From: Cryptomeria japonica
Taxonomy: Eukaryota; Streptophyta; Pinopsida; Cupressales; Cupressaceae
Assembly (NCBI RefSeq): GCF_030272615.1
Contig: NC_081409.1
Coordinates: 650,410,468 to 650,474,467, forward strand
Reading direction: 5' to 3'
DNA: 64,000 nucleotides
Numbering within the stretch: position 1 is the first letter of the stretch; every line of letters begins with the position of its first letter. Position numbers and translations under genes: made by a program. Of the stretch, positions 55,976-64,000 are shown one piece after another. The notes below the pieces were generated by a model. That model did no database searches, was not told the DNA's origin, and was given only the letters and a program-made list of their open reading frames with translations.

Positions 55976-56999
55976 TAAAATCTAGAAATATGATACACAA
56001 CATTCATGATATTAGGTCTAGTCTGACTGAAATACGACAATCCACCAATCATAGATCTATATCTAGTCTGATTAGCTTTCTAAGAATCATCATTGTTTAT
56101 CAACTTACATCTGGTCACCATAGGTGTACCAACTAGTTTAGAGTCCTCAAAACCAAATTTATTCAACAATTTTTTTACATACTTAGATTGAGATATGAAA
56201 ATACCTTTATCCAACTGAGTAATTTGCAATCCCAGAAATAATTTCATTTCACCAATCATAGACATCTCAAATTCATTTTGCATCTCTTCAGCGAATTTCT
56301 TACATAGGCAACCATTTCCTCCAAAGATAATGTCATCAACAAAAACTTCAACAATCAAAATGTTATTTCGATCAATCTTCACATAAAAATTACTGTCAGC
56401 AGTACCTTTATTAAATCCAAGCTTCATCAAATATTTATCCAATCTGACATATTAGGCTCTAAGGGCTTGCTTCAATCCATACAATGCTTTCTTCAATTGA
56501 AAAACCATGTCCTTTTCATCTGTCAACTAAAATCCATCTGGTTTCTCAATGTATACTTCTTCTTCCAATTCATCATTAAGAAAGGTTGATTTGACATCAA
56601 TCTGATAAACCTCAAAATCTTTGTGAGAAACATAGGCAATAAATAATCTAACAACTTAAATTCTAGATACCAAAGCAAAATTCTTCTCATAATCAATACC
56701 TTCCATCTGTGAATAACCTTTACAAACAAGTCTAGCTTTATTTCAAACAACTTCACCCTGTTCAATCAAATTTTTTCAGAATACCCATTTAGTTCCAATT
56801 ACATTTTTATCCTTAGGTCTAGGAACAAGAATCCATGTATTATTTTTCTCAATCTGATTCAATTTTTCTTCCATAGCTTTCATCTAATTTTTTATCTTTA
56901 CATGCTTCGTCAATATTTTTAGGCTCAATCTTAGAAATCAAACAAATTTGTTCAACAAGTCTTCTCGAAGTAATCACACCTTTATTCTTATCACCAATA
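55976..56999 (-). pseudogene. copia-3 reverse transcriptase
   Basis: RVT_2 motifs: FVDDIIFGGNG (about 56330; first residue Phe for Tyr, both Asp kept), EMKLFLGLQITQLDKGIFIS, KYVKKLLNKFGFED and TPMVTRCKLI. N-terminal motifs at 56560-56800 are degraded and frameshifted. Stops near 56450 and 56530. Confidence 0.9.
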
Positions 57000-58283
57000 A
57001 TCTAATTTTCTGAATGATTCAACCTCACATACCTGGGAGTTTTATGATTTTCTTGAATTTTAGGCTCTTGAACTCCTTCTTTTGCACCTTTCTCTTCATT
57101 CTCTAACTTTTCTGATCAATCGGAACTTGACTTAGGGTCTGCACTTGTTTTCCTTTGTCTAAATTGGTATCTTGGTCATCAGAATCATATCTGCAAGATT
57201 TAATCTGTCTTACATTACCTTCATCAACCTTCACATTAACACTTTCAACAAACTTCCTCAATCTTTTATTATAACACCGGTAGGCCTTACTTCTTGTAGA
57301 ATAACCAAGAAAAATTCCTTCATCACATGTAGCATCAAACTTTCCAAGATCTTCTTCTCTTTCGATATAGCATCTACTTCCAAATTTTTTAAAATATCTA
57401 ACAGTAGGGGCATTTCCAAACCATAACTCATAAGGAGTCTTACCTGTATCACCTTCACATTTACCCCATTAAGAGTGTATTCTACAGTACTTATAGCTCC
57501 TCTCCAATACACATGCAAAACATTTCCTTCAATCATCATGGTTATATCAGCTTCATGAATTGTTCTATTCTTTCTCTCTACAACACTATTTTGTTGTGGT
57601 GTCCTAGGAGCAGATAACAATCTCTTCACTCATTGCTCTTCACAGTAGGCATTAAAATCATCGGAAGTGAATTCTCCACCTCTGTCAGATCTTAGACACT
57701 TCAGCTTCAATCCAGTCTCAGTTTCAACCCTAACTTTGAAAATCTTGAATTTTTCCAATACTTCAGACTTCTTTCTTAAGAAGGTTACCCACATCATTCT
57801 TGAATAATCATCAATCAACAACATGAAATACCTATCACCCTGCAAGCTTCTCACTTTATAAGTACCACATAGATCAATGTGCACAAGATCCAACAATCCA
57901 TTATAATTATATTGGTTTCTCTTATAAGTAACTCTTGTTTGCTTCCCTAATTGGCATTCCTTACATACCAGATTAGAAAGCTTTATTAACTTTGGTAGGT
58001 TTCTCACTGCTTGAGTAGAACTTATCTTAACCATGCGATCAAAATTTACATGACACATTCTTCTATGCCATAACCAACTTTCATCAATCTGAGAAATCAA
58101 ATAAGTTTTACCACCAACATTCAAGTGAAAGATATTACCTTTAGTCTTTGTACCTGATGCAATCTCAATTCTGAAGTTAATCAAGATCTCATATTTGCCA
58201 TTCTTGAATTGCAAGTTATATCTCTTATCAACCATCTGACCAACACTCAAAATATTATGCTTTAAACCTTCAACATACAACAC
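57000..58283 (-). pseudogene. copia-3 integrase
   Basis: Best-preserved integrase of this family here. It has a zinc region WHRRMCHVNFDRM and CKECQLGKQTR, first Asp in HIDLCG, FMLLIDDYSRMMWVTFL, second Asp in LRSDRGGEF, then PQQNSVVERKNRT with the Glu. The DDE triad is complete and the 57630-58283 stretch is open (217 codons). A frameshift near 57450 disrupts the C-terminal TPYELW region. Confidence 0.93.
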
Positions 58284-58367
58284 ATCATCAGTATTGTGCT
58301 TACCATCAAGAGAAATAGAACCTCTAGCACGTATTACACAAGCTTTGGTATCACCAAATCTTACTAT
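58284..58367 (-). pseudogene. copia-3 protease, C-terminal piece
   Basis: FGDTKACVIRARGSISLDGK, then the DVLYVEGLKHN end, contiguous with integrase. The N-terminal piece with the active site is at 61944-62060, displaced by the nested insertion. The last five bases, ACTAT, are one copy of the target duplication. Confidence 0.9.
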
Positions 58368-58589
58368 TGTTGGATATTGTTGCTACTAGGATATGTCTTT
58401 GATAAAGGAAAAAATGAATTTTACAGGGACCCAAAACCACAAAGTTTACCAACCATAAGAATATTCAAATAAAGTCCACTAAAATAGGAAAGCTGCCTAA
58501 TAGATCAAAGGACAACAACAACGAGCCAAAAGATAGCAAAAAGCCGAAATAAGAAAAACACAACTAACCTAATGACTTTAAAGTTTCAA

Positions 58590-58960
58590 CAAATTCAGCT
58601 TCAAGGTTATTCATCTCTTGAGCTACCTTCTTTAGTTCCTGAATCTCCTAAATTGAGGAATCCTCTTTACTCTTCATGCTGGCTCTTGTCCTTCTTGAGG
58701 GGCAGGAATCCTCTTTCTGACTTTTGTCCTTATCATCTTCCAGGTCCACGAATAGGGTTCCCTGATGGTTTTTTTCCAACTTATCTACCAAGGTGCTTAT
58801 AGAAGTGGCCGAATTCTTCACAATTTTGTGGCTTTCCTTCATGATGGTGTTCATTGTATCCTAGATTTTTCCAATTTCCCCTTCTAGATGGTTAACCTTT
58901 TTCTCATTTTCCTTCTTCATCTTGTCCATGATCTTGACTTAATCATCAACATCTTCTTTT
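58590..58960 (-). pseudogene. Coiled-coil ORF remnant in the inserted fragment
   Basis: Unrecognised. SHKIVKNSATSISTLVDKLE and, after a stop, EIQELKKVAQEMNNLEAEFV look helical. A Lys/Ser/Asp-rich hydrophilic linker separates them. It lies downstream of the acidic ORF on the same strand. Confidence 0.45.
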
Positions 58961-59059
58961 CTTCAGTCCACAAAACTCTAGCAACATATTGAGACACCCC
59001 GTTAGTAACCTTTTCATCTAGTTTACTAGACACAACCCTTTTCTTAATGTTAAGGTCCC

Positions 59060-60160
59060 TTATTTCATGAAAGACCCACTTAATAACCCTAAAGAATCCA
59101 CAACACCATTTCTAGCAATTGCTAGAATGTCGTCAAGGAATTCCTGATCTGGTTTCAAGTAGCAATCTTTAGGCCTTAGATCTCTAGGGAATCTGGGCCT
59201 ATTTTCTTTGTCAGTGGTAGGTTTAGAGGAGCCATTAGAGGGACCAGGGTGAGAAAGGGAATCCTTTAGCGAATCCTCCGAGTAGGAGACCAACTTATTC
59301 TTGAGAGGGGCCTTCTCCTTAGTTTTAGCTTTTTGAGAAGAGCCAATAAGGGTTTTCACAAAGGATGTTTTTTTAACGAAAGGCTTTCTTTGAGGGCTTT
59401 TATTAGACACATTCTTAGAGGAAGGGGACTCTTCCTCTTCCCAATCAGTATCCCAATCATCATTACCTTCAGACATGCTAGAATCAGTATTGTATCCTTT
59501 CAAGGCCGGAGCTGAAATGGGGTTGGAAGGGGCCGACATATTTTGAAAATACTTGTGGATTAACTGAATGAGGCTTGCATGCAGAACAATATAATTCCTC
59601 GGAATGTTTCAATGTTCTTGGATACAATATTTTAGAGAAAAAAAGAGGTAAAAGGGGAAAGAAACCCTAATCTTGTGCCGAAAATGATTAAGGAGGGTGA
59701 AATGGTAGCCATAGACTTTGGTAAATCTACCTAACACCATGATGTATTCCATGATGACTCTGAGCTCCTCCCTGAATAATGACTTAATCTTTCCAGCCTC
59801 AAAGTGATTGTTTGAGATTTGACAAGCGCCTCCCTTTCCTTGTCATATTTTGGGAATTTGATGACCGCTTCATCCAAAAACTTTCTCACGGAAGAATTTC
59901 ACCCCCTCAGTAGAAAGCCTAGTAAATTCCCCTATAAGATTCTCATCAATTTTAACCAACCTTCTAGAACAATTCCATATTCTATCCAATTTTTACCAAA
60001 ATACTTAATAGTTTCTGGGTTAGCGCCATGGAGTTTCTCTAGGAAAGGACTCAGCTCTCCCCTCTGAATTTGCCTCTAGACCTTAGAGTTTTTCTTATGC
60101 TTCTCACAATTTTTTGGCTTGACTCTCTTTTTGCTTCCCCCCATCTTCTCACAAACTTTC
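59060..60160 (-). pseudogene. Unknown acidic/basic ORF in the inserted fragment
   Basis: The 160-codon open part (59060-59539) begins MSAPSNPISAPALKGYNTDS and is very acidic early (GNDDWDTDWEEEESPSS), then Lys/Ser-rich, with PRFPRDLRPKDCYLKPDQEF near the end. Further upstream (59570-60160) a degraded frame reads RGELSPFLEKLHGANPETIK, IKFPKYDKEREALVKS. No family recognised. It follows the RNase H domain in sense orientation. Confidence 0.45.
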
Positions 60161-60239
60161 CTTCTAGCCAAACAAATTAGCTAAGCAGAATGCTAATAGC
60201 AATACCAATGCACCCACAATATGTGCCATCTCTCATCAC

Positions 60240-60715
60240 CTGAAGAAGTAATAAATGTGCCACCACTATATTGAATATGATACATTACCCATTTGTAATC
60301 TGCTTAATCATTATTAAAATTGGCATGTTTCCCATGAAGAACATCATAGTCTAATAAGGCTCTAACATCATCTTCCAGCTCATTATAGTCTTGCCATGTC
60401 TAACTGCCATTGAACTTGACCACCTTATTGGCGAAATAATCGGCCACCGCATTAGCTTCCCTATATGCATGGGATATTCTAACTTTATCAAAGTTGGATA
60501 AAAGATATTTAGCTTCATCAATCCATCTTTTAATTATCCATGAAGGGGAAGAGTTACCTAGAAGGCACTCGATAATGTTGTTTGAGTCACCCTTGATCCA
60601 TATGTTTTTGACATTCATTGTACTTTCCAGATTGATTACCTGGAAGCATCCTATAGCTTCATCTATGTGATTGGTCTATGAGCCCAAGTAGAGTGCCACA
60701 TATGCTACTACGATA
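60240..60715 (-). pseudogene. RNase H-like (RVT_3) domain, 5'-truncated
   Basis: From the right edge: VAYVALYLGS*TNHIDEAIG, NVKNIWIKGDSNNIIECLLG, WIIKRWIDEAKYLLSNF, VRISHAYREANAVADYFANK. These are the E, D and terminal REANxxAD positions of the plant RVT_3 RNase H found at the C-terminus of LINE ORF2 and in some plant genes. The N-terminal strand with the first Asp is cut off at 60715. Confidence 0.8.
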
Positions 60716-61938
60716 TGTTGTTGTCATTGATGTCAACATAGTCCTGTATTTTGGTATTTCGATGATGGAAAAGAGTTGATCTGGTTGGTTTATTTGTTTG
60801 ATATGTTGAATCAACTAGAGATACTTGTTTCAGTATTGGTTTCATGATGCTATGTGGTGATTTGATCGATTTATGGATTTTGGTATGAGGACTGGTTTTT
60901 CAGTGTTCAGTGTTGCAGTGTTCTAGTGTTTGATCTGATATGCTCCAGAATGATTATATCTTGAGTTGCGGATTTGGGAGAGTGTTTAGGATTTTCATGT
61001 GTATCAACAATTCAGATGGTTTTTTATTTGGTGCTCCACAAGTCATCTTTCTAGTCCTAGTTGCTATCGTTTGAGTGTTCTTGAGTATCAACATCTTAAT
61101 CGATGAAGATTTGATTAAGTGGTGTTGGTGTAGCTATTGCAAATGGTTCTAACATTCTTTTTGGTGTTTCCTAATTATGTCCTATTTATTTTGCTAGTCT
61201 GCATTGGTCATTGTGTGCATTATTGAGGATCATATGGGTCTGGTGATGCTCTTCGTGTTATGCAACATTTCGGTGGTGTAGTGTGTTGCAAATGATCTTG
61301 GTGAGATTTCTAATGGTGTTGCATGTTCGGGGATTTGATTTGGGTCCATGCTATATCATCACGATATTGTATTGGTCCAGTGGTAGATTCATGTATTGTG
61401 TGATGTAGTTTTATAAGTAGGTCTTGAGGGTTGAGTTGACCTTGTAGTCAAGGTTGATGATTTGTATAAATGGGTGTCATATTCATGTAATTTGGTTATT
61501 GGTTGTGGATAGATGTTATGTCTGCATTATCAAAGAGTAGTATATGTGTGAATAAGAGAATTCATCTTTTAGTGTGAAGTGTTGAACAGAGAGTGTTGCA
61601 GAGCAGACAAATATGCTTAACCAGAACTATCATCGGGCATTTGAAGATGCTATTCTTTCAATTCATGTAAATCGGATTATTGTTTGAATGTGATTGTAAG
61701 GTAGTGAACCTTCCCTGAGGGTTGTAGCCTTCTGGGTTATCATATTTTGAGCAGTGAGCTCTAGGTAGTGTAACTGGGTTTTCCACATCAAAATCTTGGT
61801 GTTATGTGTGATGTTTCTATTTTTTTAATCTTTGTTCTTACTATAGTTGATCAGATCTAAAATTGTGGTTAAATTGTTTAATTTGGTGAAAACTGATTCA
61901 CCCCCCCTCTCAGTTTTCCTTCATTGTTGTTGCCAATA
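60716..61938 (+). repeat. Solo LTR of the copia-1/copia-3 family, plus orientation
   Basis: 1223 bp, TGTTGTTGTCATTGATGTC...ATTGTTGTTGCCAATA, homologous to the copia-1 LTR in reverse complement. The terminal CA has become TA. It contains the shared block GGGTTTTCCACATCAAAATCTTGGTGTTATG and the hairpin at 61888-61918. Followed by the target duplication ACTAT, with no PBS or internal region, so a solo LTR. Confidence 0.88.
61888..61918 (+). promoter_or_regulatory. Putative U5 hairpin with C-rich loop (solo LTR)
   Basis: GAAAACTGA, then TTCACCCCCCCTC, then TCAGTTTTC: 9 perfect pairs. Stem bases differ from those of copia-1 (AAGACTGA) and copia-3 (CAAACTAA) of the same family, yet pairing is kept. 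Confidence 0.62.
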
Positions 61939-61943
61939 ACTAT

Positions 61944-62100
61944 ACCACCATCATACTTTTCCAAATTTACAAATTTACTCTTATCACCTGTCATATGGTG
62001 AGAACAACCACTGTTAATTACCCATTCATTTCTCTCCTCAACTTTAGTAGCTAAAGCTTTCTCCTCATTAATGCAACTTGTAGAATCTATAGTTACATGA
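61944..62100 (-). pseudogene. copia-3 protease, N-terminal piece with active site
   Basis: WVINSGCSHHMTGDKSKFVN: the family active site is D-S-G, here N-S-G through a G-to-A change, so the protease would be inactive. It continues at 58284-58367 across the insertion. Confidence 0.9.
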
Positions 62101-63115
62101 TCATCTTCCATGATAGAAATAAACACAAATTCATCTCCTGAATTTCCCTTATTCAGCTCATCACCTATTACACCTTCATCAACAACATAATAACACTTCT
62201 TCTGATATCTAGGCTTATATGGCTTAAATGGCTTCTTAGGATTTATATCTCTTTCCATACACCTTGATGCAAAATGTCCTATCTTATTATAGGAAAAATA
62301 TTTAAGAGGTAACTTTCCTTCATACTTACTGGCACCTTTAGGAAATCTTTTGGCAATAAATTGTGCTTCAAGCTCCTCAAGTTCTCTTTATTCATCTTCC
62401 ATCTCTTTCTCATATATGGATACTCTTGTAGAAATTTCTCTTGGATCATATTTACACTTCCCAAAAATAGTAGCTTTGAATGTGGATTCAATCTTAGTAA
62501 GAGAGTCTCCAAACTCACTCAGCTCAAAAGCAGCAAGCTTACCAATCAACATGTCTCTTGTCACATTTATCACAATCTGGATCTCATCAATAGCAACAAA
62601 TTTATGTTTGTAAGCAAGAGGAAAGGATCTCAACACTTTAGCAACAATCTCGAATTCTTTTAATAGTCCATCGACATATTTGATTCCACACACAAACTCA
62701 TTTGCATAAAAGAAGTAATGTTCTCATCTTTAGTCATCTTCAAGTTCCCATATTTACCCTTCAAGCTCTGTAGCTTGGCAATCTTGACATGACTATCACC
62801 TTCATGCAAGGTCTCCAATTTTACCCAAATCTCATGAGAAGTCTCTAAGTCCAGCATATTAGTCATCTCAGAATCTGACAAGGCACTCAACAATGCTTCA
62901 TTATCTCTAATATTGAATTCTACTTCCTCTATTTCATCCAGAGTAGTAGGACCATTCTGAGGAACATTATATACATTCTTAGTAATCTTCAAGTAATCTT
63001 CTCCAATGCATCTTAAATGACATTGCATCCGGCTTTTCCAAATAGTGTAGTTCGTTCCGTCAAATCTTAGACTATCCTTCTTGAAAGAAAAGGTTGCCAT
63101 CCCAGATCTCCTCAA
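62101..63115 (-). pseudogene. copia-3 Gag
   Basis: Start region MRRSGMATFSFKKDSLRFDG (ATG at 63115 or 63100). UBN2 capsid with NYTIWKSRMQCHLRCIGEDY, LLSALSDSEMTN, WVKLETLHEGDSHVKIAKLQ and EIVAKVLRSFPLAYKHKFVA. A frameshift occurs near 62680. The knuckle near 62270-62310 reads YFSYNKIGHFASRC, both N-terminal Cys replaced (Tyr). A Lys-rich tail leads to protease. Confidence 0.9.
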
Positions 63116-63137
63116 GTGGTCAAGATTCTTTTGGGGG

Positions 63138-63155
63138 ATCTAGCTCTAATACCAA
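63138..63155 (-). other. copia-3 primer-binding site (tRNA-Met)
   Basis: Minus strand TTGGTATTAGAGCTAGAT, one base from the LTR; one C-to-T change from TGGTATCAGAGC. Confidence 0.87.
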
Positions 63156-63156
63156 T

Positions 63157-64000
63157 TGTTGGCAACAATACAACTACAAACTAAGACGGGGGGTGAATTA
63201 GTTTGCACAAAAAATACTGCGACTTAAACCATAAATCAGATCTAATAATTAACAATTAAAGCATGAAACAACACCACATCAATAACACACATAACACCAA
63301 GATTTTTGACGTGGAAAACCTAGTTGAGGGAAAAACCACTGTGGGAAACTACCCACAATGAGATAATACCCTATTAGGAGTAAATGAAATATTACAATGA
63401 AGAATGCACATGCATTCAGGCACACTACCTAGAGCTCACTACTTGAATAAGAAACCCAAAAAGGCTACAACCTTTAGGGAAGGCTCATTGCCTTACATGA
63501 AGTCTCACTGACTTACAAAAATATTCAGACAACAATCCAAATTACATGAACTATGAAGATAGCATCTCTATATGCCTAAGTACAGTTCTAGTTAGGCTCA
63601 TTGTCAAATCTTCTCTGCAACACTTCTTCGCACAATTTCACTGCTATTGAATGATTGATACAATATTCACACATAGCATCCTATCTCTCAATGATTATTA
63701 CATTCATTTATACAATTCATCAACCTATATTTCAACGTCAGCTAAACCCTTAATACAAATTACAAAATAACAACCTCACATGATACAACAATGCATGAAG
63801 ACCAAAACAATGTCGATTAAGACATAGTTTGGACCCAAACAACCACCACAAATACACAAAAACTAACAATTACGCATCGATCATCCACAACATGTTACAA
63901 TCACCCAGAATGTCACATAACATGAAGAACATCATTGGACAAATAATTCTTCAATAACACACATAATAATTAATGCAGACCACCAATACGCATAGAACAT
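63157..64000 (-). repeat. copia-3 5' LTR, cut by window edge
   Basis: Starts TGTTGGCAACAATAC. Contains ACACCAAGATTTTTGACGTGGAAAACC and AACCACTGTGGGAAACTACCC, shared with the other copia LTRs, and the hairpin at 63177-63205. About 844 of an expected 1225 bp are inside the window. Confidence 0.88.
63177..63205 (-). promoter_or_regulatory. Putative U5 hairpin with C-rich loop (copia-3)
   Basis: Sense arms CAAACTAA and TTAGTTTG pair perfectly (8 bp) around TTCACCCCCCGTC, ending about 20 nt before the LTR end and PBS. Confidence 0.6.

Larger units (their letters stand above)
58373..60715 (-). mobile_element. RNase H-bearing inserted fragment (LINE-like or composite)
   Basis: 2343 bp between TGTTG repeats. 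Minus strand encodes an RVT_3-type RNase H at its upstream end, then an acidic ORF and a coiled-coil ORF. It has no LTR, no clear terminal inverted repeats and no poly(A). A 5'-truncated LINE is one reading; a transduced or chimeric gene fragment is another. Confidence 0.5.
58368..61938. mobile_element. Nested double insertion in copia-3 protease
   Basis: ACTAT (58363-58367) and ACTAT (61939-61943) flank the whole insert. The outer element is a solo LTR in plus orientation (its first bases TGTTG at 58368-58372, the full LTR at 60716-61938). The inner element, 58373-60715, lies between two copies of TGTTG. So an insertion hit the solo LTR at its first five bases and duplicated them. Confidence 0.75.
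55570..64000 (-). mobile_element. Ty1/copia LTR retrotransposon copia-3 (same family as copia-1)
   Basis: RNase H, RT, integrase, protease, Gag, PBS and 5' LTR read from left to right, all on the minus strand. The protease is split by a nested insertion (58368-61938) with a 5-bp target duplication ACTAT. The left end lacks a 3' LTR: coding degrades near 55570-55640 and runs into the Tat-3 region. The 5' LTR continues past the right edge of the window. Confidence 0.92.

Noticed and set aside
1-64000. Reassigned TAG codon (TAG read as Gln), suggested by stops at Gln positions
   Set aside because: TAA, TGA, frameshifts, deletions and lost catalytic residues occur alongside, and plant nuclear genomes use the standard code. 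CHG deamination explains the bias.

Overview
The window is plant nuclear DNA and looks like a repeat-dense, very large genome. A conifer or other gymnosperm is my guess, from the density, age and nesting of the elements; the sequence alone does not settle the species. I find no intact host gene, no tRNA or rRNA and no prokaryotic feature. Nearly everything can be assigned to LTR retrotransposons of the Ty1/copia and Ty3/gypsy superfamilies, inserted into one another and decayed by point mutation. Names such as copia-1, Tat-1, chromo-2, NA-1 and NA-2 are mine and are used only for cross-reference.

Layout from left to right. (1) copia-1, minus strand: RT start, integrase, protease, Gag and PBS at 1-3010, with its 5' LTR at 3012-3578 and 20786-21445. 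That LTR is split by (2) Tat-1, minus strand, 3579-20785: a 17.2-kb Ty3/gypsy element with Gag, protease, RT, two RNase H domains and integrase. It also has a long leader and an antisense plant-mobile-domain (PMD) pseudogene near its 3' end. (3) 21446-22068 is unassigned. (4) NA-2, minus strand, occupies 22069-25045 and 35145-36722. It is an LTR element in which no RT or integrase is seen, and it carries an uncharacterised protein. It is interrupted by (5) copia-2, minus strand, 25046-35144, which contains a solo LTR at 27225-28429. (6) chromo-2, minus strand, 36723 to about 51720: a chromodomain-bearing Ty3/gypsy element. Its left LTR holds a solo LTR (36744-37932). Its gag is split by (7) NA-1, plus strand, 43034-51047, a complete non-autonomous LTR element. 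NA-1 has a Gag-like ORF with five CCHC-type knuckles and a second ORF whose conserved N-terminal half is also present in NA-2. (8) A 3' LTR and 3' noncoding part of another Tat-like element, minus strand, 51723 to about 55560. (9) copia-3, minus strand, about 55570-64000, the same family as copia-1. Its protease is split by a solo LTR of its own family (60716-61938). That LTR is itself split from its first five bases by an RNase H-bearing fragment (58373-60715).

None of the autonomous elements is intact. Many breaks are stop codons where the family has glutamine (CAG to TAG), as expected from deamination of CHG-methylated cytosines, and several catalytic residues are lost. The autonomous elements would once have supplied RT and integrase. 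NA-1 and NA-2 would have depended on a copia-type helper: they have tRNA-Met-type priming (seen in NA-1) and copia-like polypurine tracts.

The two observations I rate highest are a hairpin with a C-rich loop near the U5 end of every copia-type LTR here, with stem sequences that differ between families yet stay paired, and the NA-1/NA-2 pair with its shared unknown ORF.
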